Below, piece by piece: positions 25,154 to 33,973 of a DNA stretch of 64,000 nt. Source of the DNA: Pseudomonas neuropathica (GTDB lineage Bacteria > Pseudomonadota > Gammaproteobacteria > Pseudomonadales > Pseudomonadaceae). The position numbers and the translations under genes were made by a program. The stretch lies in NCBI RefSeq assembly GCF_015461835.1, contig NZ_JACOPX010000007.1, positions 124,001 through 188,000 of the forward strand, written 5' to 3'. Positions within the stretch are counted from its first letter, which is position 1, and every line of letters begins with the position of its first letter. The notes under the pieces are model-generated. The model worked only from the letters and a program-made list of their open reading frames with translations, ran no database searches and was not told the DNA's origin.

Positions 25154-25270
25154 GTCGGCATACAACGGCTTGTCACTAAAAGTGCCGAGACTTATAACGA
25201 GAACGCCCGCAGGCCGCAAGCCGGGTCGAACGATGTAGAATGCGCGGCCACTGCATTTACGGAAGCTTTA

Positions 25271-26203
25271 ATGGATCGCCCGCGTTTTCGAACAGCCTTT
25301 TTATCGCCACGCTTCTGGCCGCTCTGGTGCGGTCTGGGGCTTTTGTGGCTGATCGTCCAGTTGCCGTATCCGGTCTTGCTGACCATCGGTCGAGTTTTGG
25401 GCGCGCTGATGTATCGCGTGGCCGGCGACCGGCGGCGCATCGCCAAGCGCAATCTTGAACTGTGTTTCCCGGAAAAATCCGCCGCTGAGCGCAAACGCCT
25501 GCTCAAGGAAAATTTCGCCTCCACCGGTATCGCCTTTTTTGAAATGGCCATGAGCTGGTGGTGGTCGCGCGAGCGTCTGGCCAAGCTGGCCCACGTTGAA
25601 GGTCTGGAGCATTTGCAAAAGGCCCAGCGTGAAGGCAAAGGCGTGATTCTGATGGCCGCGCATTTCACCACGCTGGAAATCGGCGCGGCATTGCTCGGTC
25701 AGCAGCACACGATTGATGGCATGTACCGCGAACACAAAAACCCGCTGTTCGACTTCGTCCAGCGTCGCGGTCGCGAACGGCACAACCTCGACTCGCTGGC
25801 GGTGGAGCGTGACGACGTGCGCGGCATGCTCAAACTGCTGCGCTCCGGTCGCGCGATCTGGTATGCGCCGGATCAGGACTATGGCGCCAAGCAGAGTATC
25901 TTCGTGCCGCTGTTCGGCATTCAGGCGGCGACTGTGACAGCGACGACGAAATTTGCGCGTCTGGGCAAGGCGCTGGTCGTGCCGTTCACCCAGGAGCGTC
26001 TCGCCGACGGCAGCGGTTATCGGTTGGTGATTCATCCGCCGCTGGAAGATTTCCCCGGCGAAACCGAAGAAGCCGACTGCATCCGCATCAATCAGTGGGT
26101 CGAGAGCGCTTTGCGTGCCTGCCCCGAACAGTATCTGTGGGCGCATCGACGCTTCAAGAGCCGGCCACCGGGCGAGCCGAAGCTGTACGCCAAACGCGGT
26201 TGA
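25271..26203 (+). CDS. htrB: Lipid A lauroyl acyltransferase HtrB/LpxL
   Basis: A 310-residue inner-membrane acyltransferase that adds a secondary acyl chain to Kdo2-lipid IVA or a related precursor. It has an N-terminal membrane anchor (about 18-40) and the H-x4-D/E motif (AAHFTTLE). Family blocks YREHKNPLFDFVQRRGRER and WYAPDQDYG are clear. The ATG at 25271 (MDRPRFRTAF) follows GGAAGC; the frame is open further upstream but that part overlaps minC and is not family-like. A divergent minC is the same arrangement I recall in P. aeruginosa. Confidence 0.94.
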   Translation: MDRPRFRTAFLSPRFWPLWCGLGLLWLIVQLPYPVLLTIGRVLGALMYRVAGDRRRIAKRNLELCFPEKSAAERKRLLKENFASTGIAFFEMAMSWWWSRERLAKLAHVEGLEHLQKAQREGKGVILMAAHFTTLEIGAALLGQQHTIDGMYREHKNPLFDFVQRRGRERHNLDSLAVERDDVRGMLKLLRSGRAIWYAPDQDYGAKQSIFVPLFGIQAATVTATTKFARLGKALVVPFTQERLADGSGYRLVIHPPLEDFPGETEEADCIRINQWVESALRACPEQYLWAHRRFKSRPPGEPKLYAKRG

Positions 26204-26238
26204 TTTCCCCATCCTTTTGAGCACCATGGAGTGTTGCG

Positions 26239-27408
26239 ATGAGCCCATCTGAACCGGTCACAGGTTTGATTCTTTCCGGCGGCGGGGCTCGGGCGGCGTA
26301 TCAGGTGGGGGTGCTGGCGGCGATTGCCGAATTGCTGCCGTTGGGCGCCGACAATCCGTTTCCGGTGATCGTTGGCACCTCGGCCGGGGCGATCAACGCC
26401 GTCAGCCTCGCCAGTGGCGCTACAGACTTTCGCGCCGCCATCGAGCGTCTCACCTTGTTCTGGCAAGGCTTTCGCAGCCATCGCGTGCTGCGCAGTGACT
26501 GGCCCGGGGTTATCCGTCAGGCCAGCCGCTTTGTCAGTCACAGCCTGCTCGGCCTCGGTCGGCAATTGCCGGTGGCGCTGCTCAACAGTTCGCCGCTGCG
26601 CGAACTGCTCAATGAAAAACTGCACATGCCTGGCATCGCCGAATCGATTGCGCGCAAGCAATTGCATGCGGTGGCGGTGACGGCGTTCGGCTACGAATCC
26701 GGGCAAGCGGTGACGTTCTATCAGGGCGGCGGCAAGATCGATGCGTGGTTACGCCATCGTCGCATTGGCGTGCCGACGGAACTGACGGTGGAGCACCTGC
26801 TTGCCAGTTCGGCGATCCCGTTGCTGTTCGCGCCGGTCAAACTCGGCGATGAATATTTTGGCGACGGCGCGGTGCGGCAATCCGCACCGATCAGCCCGGC
26901 ACTGCACCTGGGCGCGAGCCGAGTGCTGGTGGTCGGTGTCAGTGGCAACCCGCGCGGGTTTGATCCGCAGCAGCCGCTGGAACGCGCTTATACGGGGCAA
27001 CAGCCGACGCTGGCGCAGATTGGCGGGCACATGCTCAACAGCACGTTCATTGACAGTCTCGAGAGCGACATCGAGTTGCTGCAGCGTCTCAACCAGTTCA
27101 GCCACTTGATGCCTGCCGGCACACCGACCCGCGAGCTCGGTGTGGCGCCGGTGGAGGTGCTGGTGATTTCGCCGAGTCAGCCGATCGATGAGATCGCGGC
27201 GCGGCATCGCCAGGAATTGCCGGCGGCGTTGCGTCTGTTTCTGCGTGGGCCGGGGGCGACCAAGACCAGTGGGGCTGGGGTGTTGAGTTATCTGCTGTTC
27301 GAGGCGGGGTATTGCAGCGAGTTGATTGATCTGGGGCGGCGCGATGCGTTGGCCAAGCGCGAGGAGTTGTGCCGGTTTCTCGGGGTCTCGATACCTGAAG
27401 TCGCTTGA
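26239..27408 (+). CDS. Patatin-like phospholipase
   Basis: A 389-residue patatin-fold lipid acyl hydrolase. The oxyanion loop is SGGGARAAYQVG, the nucleophile elbow GTSAGAIN, and the catalytic Asp is in FGDGAVRQ. There is no signal peptide, so it is probably cytoplasmic or peripheral to the inner membrane. It starts 35 bases after htrB on the same strand and may be co-transcribed with it, suggesting a role near membrane lipid turnover. The in vivo substrate is not known. Confidence 0.92.
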   Translation: MSPSEPVTGLILSGGGARAAYQVGVLAAIAELLPLGADNPFPVIVGTSAGAINAVSLASGATDFRAAIERLTLFWQGFRSHRVLRSDWPGVIRQASRFVSHSLLGLGRQLPVALLNSSPLRELLNEKLHMPGIAESIARKQLHAVAVTAFGYESGQAVTFYQGGGKIDAWLRHRRIGVPTELTVEHLLASSAIPLLFAPVKLGDEYFGDGAVRQSAPISPALHLGASRVLVVGVSGNPRGFDPQQPLERAYTGQQPTLAQIGGHMLNSTFIDSLESDIELLQRLNQFSHLMPAGTPTRELGVAPVEVLVISPSQPIDEIAARHRQELPAALRLFLRGPGATKTSGAGVLSYLLFEAGYCSELIDLGRRDALAKREELCRFLGVSIPEVA

Positions 27409-27481
27409 CCTGTCAGGTTTGACAGTAGACGTGTGTGCGTTTACCTCTATAAGTTGAAGCCCTTGCCCAGAGGGTTTGCCA

Positions 27482-30274
27482 ATGACGACCGCACAATGGA
27501 CTGATGCTCACACACCGTCACTGTCGGTAGTGGATTCGCGCGGTTTTGCTGTGCGCAATATTGGCTATTGCCGGAGTCCGTTGAATCCGGCCGTTGAGGC
27601 TCGGATTACGCAAAATCGATTTGATGCGGTCGGTAGGCTTGCGGCTTGTTGGGACCCGCGATTGCGGGAAGCAGCGCCGAAACCGAACCTTGAAAACACC
27701 TTTGATTTGCAAGGCCGGCCTCTGCTGATTGATAGCGTCGACGCTGGCTGGCAGTTGAGCTTGTTGAATGAGACAGGTGAGACGCGTTCATTCTGGGATG
27801 GTCGTGGTAGCCAGCGGCATACTCAATACGATGAGCTTCAGCGTCCGACAATTGTCTCGGAACATCTGATGCACGAGTCACCTAAGGTTTGCGACCGATT
27901 TATCTATGGCAGTGCGGTTGGCGAGTTTGCCGATCACAACCAATGCGGTCAGCTCATCCGACACGACCATCCTGCCGGCAGTCGCGGCCTCGACGAGTAC
28001 GGTGTGACGGGTTTGCCGTTGTCAGAGCAGACGCGTTTTCTGCGCGATCTGCAGGAGCCTGACTGGCTTGACGAAAGTACTCACGCTAACCTGGAAGATG
28101 AGGTTTTTGAGACTGCGCACCGCTACAGTCCGTTGGGGGAGCTGCACAGTCAGACCGACGCCAAGGGCAACATCAGACTTTTCAATTACAACAGGGCGGG
28201 TCAGTTGAGTGACACCCGACTCAAGCTTGCCGATTCTGGCGACGTACCAAGTTTGCTGGTCAGCGAAATCCACTACGACGCGCTAGGCAACAACGTTAGC
28301 GAACGAGCAGGCAACAGCCTCTTGAACACGGCTCGCTTCGCTGCTGACGATGGGCGTTTGCTGCAATTGCAATCCAGCGATGCTAATGGCCAAACGCTGC
28401 AGGATTTTAATTATGAATACGATCCTGTCGGCAACGTCACCGTAATCGAAGACAAGGCTCAACTCACCCGGCACTTCAACCAGGAGCGTATCGATCCGCT
28501 TTGCCGATATACCTATGACAGCCTTTATCAACTGATCAAAGCGATCGGCAGTGAAGTCAGCCAACCGAGCTACGGCCCGGCGCTGCCGATCTGGCAAACC
28601 ATGCCGCTGGACCCCAATCAGTTACGCAACTACACGCAAATCTTCAACTACGACGCCGCCGGCAATCTTCAAACACGACATCACTCTGGTGCGGAAACCT
28701 TCGAGATGTTCACTTCGTTGCACAGCAATCGCAGCGTTGCAGAAGAAAGCAATCTGACTGGCGGCTTTGATGCAAACGGCAACCAGTTGGAGCTTTCACG
28801 CGGCCAGCAAATGACGTGGGACGTTCGCAACCAGTTAAGCAGCGTGACGATGGTCAGTCGTGTCGACGGTCCGGATGACACTGAAAGTTATCGCTACGAA
28901 CGCCCGGGTCAGCGCTTGCGCAAAGTCCGATCGACGCAATCCGCTCGTCGCACGCTGCGCTCTGAAGTTCGCTATCTGCCGGGGCTGGAAGTCCATCATG
29001 ACATGGCCACTGGAGAGGAACGGCACGTCGTAAGTGTTGAAGCTGGACGATGCAAGGTTCGTGCATTGCACTGGGTAACCCGGTCGCCTCGGGATACTGG
29101 TAGCGACCAGTTGAGGTTTAGTCTGAGCGACCATTTGAACTCGAGCACTCTGGACCTGGATGAGCGGGGTGCGTTGCTGAGTCGGGAGGTCTATTACGCT
29201 TATGGCGGAACGGCTATATGGGCGGGCACTAGTGAGATCAAGGCCAAATACAAAACGGTGCGTTATTCGGGGAAGGAGCGTGATGCGACTGGACTTGTTT
29301 ATTACGGTTATCGGTATTACGCGCCTTGGTTACAGCGATGGCTAAGTGCTGATCCTGCGGGTGATGTAGACGGTTTGAATTTTTTTATTTTTTGTGGGAA
29401 TGGACCGGTATCAAAGGTTGACCATCAAGGATTGCAGTGGAGCGAATCAAGGTTTCGATCGAGGTATGGCCCGATAACTTATCTCGATGAGCAAGAGGGT
29501 AGTGCCGGAGAAAGAATAGTTGAAACTGTACAAGGTGGGCTGAATGCCGCAATTGCCGCTGTTGGTGTTGTGGAGTCTGCACTTGGGGCTGAGGGTGGGG
29601 GGGGGATTGATCCTTTGGCGGCGTACTATGTTGATAACACTTTTGGGCCGCAGGCAGATCGTTCCACGTTAGTTGACACACTGGGAAAAATGAAGGAAAT
29701 GCTGACGTTTTACTCCTTGCTCCCGGGGAATGTTCTTTTTGTTACTCGACCTTATGTCAAACGTGCGACGGGTGAGGGACGTGATGCCGAGAGGCTTTAT
29801 GCCGGCGTTCGTATTGTTCCCAAAGATCCCATGGAGCGTATGGTGATCACTGAAGATGAACTGAATAGCGAGGGCACACTTGATATTGCTTTTATTCACG
29901 CTGCGGCAATAGGTCTTGGCGCTCACGAAGTGATGCCCTACACGAGGGGGTATCCGATGATTGCACCGGATGCCACTGCCTATTTCGGAGAAGACCTGAT
30001 AAGTGGCGAGTTTGATGGTGTGATTGTTTCTCGTGCCATTGATCGCCTTCGACTACCAGACATTAAATACTTTTTTGGATCAAAGGGTTTGTCTGGTCTG
30101 GAGGGTAAACTCAAGGAAGACCCAAGCATAAGAGCCAGCATTCTGATGCAGGACGCGGGAGTATTAACTTTCTTCGTTAAAACTTTATCTGTCGCCCTCG
30201 GTGTTTCACCACCGCCACCGTACCCGCGAGAACTGAGAGAAGCAAAGGCGCAAAGCTATCCGTCAAAGGGATGA
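27482..30274 (+). CDS. TccC-like RHS-repeat toxin (Tc complex C component)
   Basis: 930 residues. The N-terminus (DAHTPSLSVVDSRGFAVR) and the whole RHS shell resemble the TccC/TcC component of insecticidal Tc complexes: FDLQGRPL, QTDAKGNIRLFNYNRAGQL, YDSLYQLIKAIG and a conserved core end YSGKERDATGLVYYGYRYY, then WLSADPAG. In TcC proteins the core end cuts itself and frees the C-terminal effector. The variable tip (about 650-930) is AT-richer and matches nothing I recognise. It includes GERIVETVQGGLNAAIAAVG and a proline-rich end. The start is ATG 27482 with GAGGG 8 bases upstream. No TcA or TcB gene and no immunity gene lie next to it. Confidence 0.88.
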   Translation: MTTAQWTDAHTPSLSVVDSRGFAVRNIGYCRSPLNPAVEARITQNRFDAVGRLAACWDPRLREAAPKPNLENTFDLQGRPLLIDSVDAGWQLSLLNETGETRSFWDGRGSQRHTQYDELQRPTIVSEHLMHESPKVCDRFIYGSAVGEFADHNQCGQLIRHDHPAGSRGLDEYGVTGLPLSEQTRFLRDLQEPDWLDESTHANLEDEVFETAHRYSPLGELHSQTDAKGNIRLFNYNRAGQLSDTRLKLADSGDVPSLLVSEIHYDALGNNVSERAGNSLLNTARFAADDGRLLQLQSSDANGQTLQDFNYEYDPVGNVTVIEDKAQLTRHFNQERIDPLCRYTYDSLYQLIKAIGSEVSQPSYGPALPIWQTMPLDPNQLRNYTQIFNYDAAGNLQTRHHSGAETFEMFTSLHSNRSVAEESNLTGGFDANGNQLELSRGQQMTWDVRNQLSSVTMVSRVDGPDDTESYRYERPGQRLRKVRSTQSARRTLRSEVRYLPGLEVHHDMATGEERHVVSVEAGRCKVRALHWVTRSPRDTGSDQLRFSLSDHLNSSTLDLDERGALLSREVYYAYGGTAIWAGTSEIKAKYKTVRYSGKERDATGLVYYGYRYYAPWLQRWLSADPAGDVDGLNFFIFCGNGPVSKVDHQGLQWSESRFRSRYGPITYLDEQEGSAGERIVETVQGGLNAAIAAVGVVESALGAEGGGGIDPLAAYYVDNTFGPQADRSTLVDTLGKMKEMLTFYSLLPGNVLFVTRPYVKRATGEGRDAERLYAGVRIVPKDPMERMVITEDELNSEGTLDIAFIHAAAIGLGAHEVMPYTRGYPMIAPDATAYFGEDLISGEFDGVIVSRAIDRLRLPDIKYFFGSKGLSGLEGKLKEDPSIRASILMQDAGVLTFFVKTLSVALGVSPPPPYPRELREAKAQSYPSKG

Positions 30275-30343
30275 TCTTAAGGTTGGACGGTGCAGGCAGG
30301 AGTTTCACTGTTGTCGTGATAAACCTGCCTGCAGCGATATCAA

Positions 30344-31129
30344 TCAGAAGTGGAACTTCACCAGGAAGCTCGTGGTGCTCTGATTGGTCTTGAACGCGCC
30401 GGTATCGTCGATGCCGTACTTGTCTTTCCAGTAGTCGTATTCCACACCGACATACAACTGCTTCTCGCCGAAACTCAACGCCTTGCCCAAGTCGTATTTG
30501 ACCTGCGGGTTGAAGTGCAGGTTGGCGTGGTAATCGCCTTTGGAGTTGGAGTCGTTGTCGGTGACCCAGTCCATGAAGCCGTCGATCAGGATGTCCGACT
30601 TGCCGACCGGGATGGTGTAGGACCAGACCGGAGTGATCTGCCAGACATTGTCACCGGCGCGAGCACCTTGGGTGTGGCGCTGGTAGAAGTTCAACTGGAA
30701 GTAGTCGAAGCCCGGGATCGCCAGGTCGAAGCCTGGACCGATCAGGTACGACTCGGTGTCGCCTTCGCCGAACTCGTAAGTCATCGCCACCAGGACGTCT
30801 TTGATCGGGCCGAACTCGATCTTCTGGTCGAGCACTTTGCCCAGCGAGATGCGCGGGCTGAACTCGCCGTAGTAGGTGTTCGGACCGTTGCTGAAGTCCT
30901 TGCCACCGTTGTAGAAGATCTTGTCGAGGAAGAAGAAGTTGTCCCCGTACTTCCACGCATCGGCGTGCTCGAAGGTGACGGTCTGCTGGATGCGCGGGTT
31001 GACCTGGAAGTCCTTGCCATAGAGGTAGGTCAGGCTGTTGTTCTGCCACTGCAGCAGGCCTTCGGCCATGGCCTGGCCGCCGGCCAACATCGATCCCGCG
31101 AGCATCAGGCTGGTGCACATACGTTTCAT
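30344..31129 (-). CDS. Tsx/OmpK-like nucleoside-specific outer-membrane channel (paralogue 1)
   Basis: 261 residues with a signal peptide (MKRMCTSLMLAGSMLAGG, cut near AMAEG). The mature protein is built of alternating aromatic beta-strands and ends in Phe (FLVKFHF), as outer-membrane barrels do. It resembles the Tsx/OmpK channel family: WQNNSLTYLYGKDF, FEHADAWKYGD. The ATG at 31129 follows GGGAGC; the longer open frame upstream is not coding-like. It lies beside a paralogue and a purine catabolic cluster, so purine or nucleoside passage is plausible. Confidence 0.88.
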   Translation of the reverse strand: MKRMCTSLMLAGSMLAGGQAMAEGLLQWQNNSLTYLYGKDFQVNPRIQQTVTFEHADAWKYGDNFFFLDKIFYNGGKDFSNGPNTYYGEFSPRISLGKVLDQKIEFGPIKDVLVAMTYEFGEGDTESYLIGPGFDLAIPGFDYFQLNFYQRHTQGARAGDNVWQITPVWSYTIPVGKSDILIDGFMDWVTDNDSNSKGDYHANLHFNPQVKYDLGKALSFGEKQLYVGVEYDYWKDKYGIDDTGAFKTNQSTTSFLVKFHF

Positions 31130-31502
31130 TCGGTTGCTCCCAAAGTAGGTGTTCCACGTTATTTTTTTAAGATCGGCGCTCTGGTGTGGCGCCTTTTTTC
31201 GTTGCTGCAAAAACTCATCCGATCGGTCAGCTTCGTTGCTGTTAGCAAGAGCTGAGCCAAGGCTTTCGAAAAGCAAAAAAACACCCGCTCGGCTGCTGAA
31301 AAACAGTCGATTGAGTGTGTTTTCGGGATGCCTCGGTACTGACCGGGGCCGGGATATGTTGGCTTTTCGGTCAGGAATTAAATCCGGGCTTTTTTTTAGA
31401 CCGAATTCAGGAGGCCGCGGAGAATACTGACTCCTCGGCCAGCTCTCAAGTGCCCCGCAACAGAGCACCGACGACAGGTATGGGGCACGGTTGCGGGCCA
31501 TC
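31130..31502 (-). other. Gap between the two channel genes, with terminator-like element
   Basis: 373 bases without a gene. An imperfect hairpin (31281-31324; outer arms AACAC-CGCTC and GAGTG-GTGTT) is followed on the minus strand by eight T (complement of 31275-31282). It probably ends the upstream paralogue's transcript. The remainder should hold the promoter of the downstream channel gene; no operator was recognised. Confidence 0.45.
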
Positions 31503-32288
31503 TTAGAAATGCACCTTTACCAGCAGGCTGGCGGTGTTCTGATTGGTGTCGAAGTTGTGCGTGTTTTCGACGCCATATTTATTTTTCCAATAGCTGTATT
31601 CGGTGCCGACATACAGTTGCTTCTGGCTCCAGCCCAAAGCTTTGCCCAGGTCATATTTGATCTGCGGATTGATGTGCAGGTTGGCGTGGTAGGTGCCGCG
31701 TGAGTTCTCATCGTTGTCGACTACCCAATCGAGGTAGCCGTCGATCAGCACATCGGAATTGCCCAGGGGAAAGCTGTAGGACCAGCCGGGGGTGATCTGC
31801 CAGACGCCATCGCCGGGACGCGGGCCTTCGGTCTGGCGGCGGAAGATGTTCAGGGTGACGTAGTTGAAGCCGGGCACTTTGAGGTCGAAGCCTGGGCCAA
31901 TCAGGTAGGCCTCGCTGTCGCCTTCGCCATATTCGTATGTCATAGCCAGCAGGACGTCTTTGATCGGGCCGAACTCGAGCTTCTGGTCGAAGATCTTGCC
32001 GAACGAGAAGCGCGGGGTGAATTCACCGTAGAAGGCGTGCGGGCCTTTGTTCGCGTCTTCCTTGCCGTTGTAGAAGATCTTGTCGACGAACAGGAAGTTG
32101 TCGCCGTACTTCCATTTGTCGGCGTGCTCGAAGGTCAGCGTCTGCTGGATCGATGGGTTGATTGCGAAATTCTTGCCGTACAGATAGCTCAGGCTGTTGG
32201 TCTGCCACAGCAGTAAATCGCCGGCCATGGCCTGACTCGCGGCCAGCAGGCCGCCACTCAACAGAACGTTGGTTTGCGTGCGAATCAT
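31503..32288 (-). CDS. Tsx/OmpK-like nucleoside-specific outer-membrane channel (paralogue 2)
   Basis: 261 residues, closely related to the downstream neighbour along its whole length (LWQTNSLSYLYGKNF, FEHADKWKYGDNF, IEFGPIKDVL-type block, C-terminal LVKVHF). Signal peptide about 1-22 (cut near AMAGD). The start follows GGGAGCAACAG, the same Shine-Dalgarno context as the paralogue, which supports tandem duplication. It is separated from the NCS2 permease gene by a REPIN. Confidence 0.88.
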   Translation of the reverse strand: MIRTQTNVLLSGGLLAASQAMAGDLLLWQTNSLSYLYGKNFAINPSIQQTLTFEHADKWKYGDNFLFVDKIFYNGKEDANKGPHAFYGEFTPRFSFGKIFDQKLEFGPIKDVLLAMTYEYGEGDSEAYLIGPGFDLKVPGFNYVTLNIFRRQTEGPRPGDGVWQITPGWSYSFPLGNSDVLIDGYLDWVVDNDENSRGTYHANLHINPQIKYDLGKALGWSQKQLYVGTEYSYWKNKYGVENTHNFDTNQNTASLLVKVHF

Positions 32289-32338
32289 CTGTTGCTCCCT
32301 CTTGTTTTTATTGTTTGAGGCGCAGAGCTGTTGACCCT

Positions 32339-32428
32339 TGTAGGAGTGAGCCTGCTCGCGATAGCGGAATGAAATTCAACACATCTGTTGACTGAAAAAA
32401 CGCTATCGCGAGCAGGCTCACTCCTACA
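32339..32428. repeat. REPIN
   Basis: An inverted pair of GTAGGAGTGAGCCTGCTCGCGATAGCG units around a short spacer, between the permease gene and the channel gene. Confidence 0.9.
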
Positions 32429-32447
32429 GGGGGATATCGGTGTTGCT

Positions 32448-33806
32448 TTAGTGCTGGTGCGCGTGGCAGTCGTTGATCGCTGCGCGCTCTTTGCCGCCGA
32501 GAATGTTGAACAGCAGGTTCAGCGTCAGCGCGCTGAGCGTGGCCATGGCGATACCGCTGTGGGTAATCGGGCTCATCCACAGCGGCAGATGCGCGAAGAA
32601 CTCCGGACGCACCACCGGGATCAGGCCCATGCCGATGCTCACCGCGACCAGCAACTGGTTGCGCCGGTCACCGATGTCGGCTTCCTGGAGAATCTTGATC
32701 CCGGTCGCGGCGACCATGCCGAACATCGCAATCGCTGCGCCGCCCAAAACCGCTGGGGGAATAGAGGCAACAAGGAATGCCGCTTTCGGCAACAGGCTCA
32801 ACACGATCAGCAAGCCACCGGCAACGATGGTCACCGAGCGGCAACGTACACCGGTCATCTGCACCAAACCGATGTTCTGCGCGAACGAGGAGTGGGTAAA
32901 CGTGTTGAAGAAACCAGCGACAAACGAGGCGCCGGCATCACACAGCAAGCCGCGACGCAGCATGCGTGGGCAGACTTCCTGGCCGGTGATCTTACCCAGC
33001 GCGAGGAACATCCCGGTGGATTCTACGAAGATGATCACGACCACCAGACACATCGACAGGATCGGTGCGAGTTCGAATTTCGGCATGCCGAAATGCAGTG
33101 GAGTGACGAACTGAACCCATGGCGCGTTGGCCATGCCGCTCAGGTCGACCATGCCGATCGCGCCGCACAGCAGGTAGCCGAAGCACATGCCGATCAGGAC
33201 GGAAATGTTGACCCAGAAACCGCGCATGAAGCGGTGAATCAACAGAATGGTGCCCAACACCAGAGCGGCGATGGCCAGATAAATCGGTGAGCCGAATTGC
33301 GCAGCAGCGGCGCCGCCACCGGCCCAGTTCACGGCCACGGGGAACAGCGACAAACCGATCGAGGTGATGACCGTGCCGGTCACCAGCGGCGGGAAAAAGC
33401 GCACGACCTTGGACATGAACGGCGCGATCAGCATGCCGAAGAAACCGGCAGCGATCGTCGCACCGAAGATGCCTTGCAGACCGATACCGGGCATGCCGGC
33501 CATGGCGACCATGCTGCCGACTGCAGCAAAACTGGCGCCCATCATCACCGGCATGCGAATGCCCATCGGGCCTATGCCCATGGATTGCACGATGGTGGCG
33601 ATACCGGCGACCAGCAGGTCGGCGTTGATCAGGAAGGCAATTTCTTCACGACTCAGGCCAGCGGCCTGTCCAATGATCAGCGGCACCGCGATGGCACCAC
33701 CGTACATCAGCAGAACATGTTGCAAACCGACCAGGATCAGTTGCAAAAGGGGCAATCGCTGAATGGCGGGTGCGTCGGGGATGCGCGCTTTGGACAGCTC
33801 GGACAT
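32448..33806 (-). CDS. NCS2-family purine (urate/xanthine) permease
   Basis: A 452-residue inner-membrane nucleobase:cation symporter with 12-14 hydrophobic segments. Signature pieces: LLQLILVGLQHVLLMYGGAI, FVESTGMFLALGKITGQ and the QNIGLVQMTGVRCRSV motif that lines the substrate path. The NCS2 group includes uracil, xanthine and urate carriers. Its position at the end of a urate-degradation cluster points to urate or xanthine, but this is inferred from context. Confidence 0.9.
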   Translation of the reverse strand: MSELSKARIPDAPAIQRLPLLQLILVGLQHVLLMYGGAIAVPLIIGQAAGLSREEIAFLINADLLVAGIATIVQSMGIGPMGIRMPVMMGASFAAVGSMVAMAGMPGIGLQGIFGATIAAGFFGMLIAPFMSKVVRFFPPLVTGTVITSIGLSLFPVAVNWAGGGAAAAQFGSPIYLAIAALVLGTILLIHRFMRGFWVNISVLIGMCFGYLLCGAIGMVDLSGMANAPWVQFVTPLHFGMPKFELAPILSMCLVVVIIFVESTGMFLALGKITGQEVCPRMLRRGLLCDAGASFVAGFFNTFTHSSFAQNIGLVQMTGVRCRSVTIVAGGLLIVLSLLPKAAFLVASIPPAVLGGAAIAMFGMVAATGIKILQEADIGDRRNQLLVAVSIGMGLIPVVRPEFFAHLPLWMSPITHSGIAMATLSALTLNLLFNILGGKERAAINDCHAHQH

Positions 33807-33899
33807 GCAACACCTCGGATCTTTTTATTCTTGTGATTGAACAGCTGCCGGGTTGCTCACAGCTGTTTCTTTGCATCAGGTAAAACCGCGTTAAGGCGA

Positions 33900-33965
33900 T
33901 TCGCGAGCAGGCTCGCTCCCACAGGAAATGCGCGATCTCTGTGGGAGCGAGCTTGCTCGCGAAGC
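33900..33965. repeat. Inverted REP pair
   Basis: TTCGCGAGCAGGCTCGCTCCCACAG-type unit (in two pieces) facing GTGGGAGCGAGCTTGCTCGCGAA, between the permease gene and puuD. Confidence 0.88.
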
Positions 33966-33973
33966 TTTGTTGC

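Noticed and set aside
30350-31255. A 301-residue plus-strand frame across the first OmpK-like channel
   Set aside because: It is antisense to a gene with signal peptide and barrel features; Val-rich translation is typical of such shadows.
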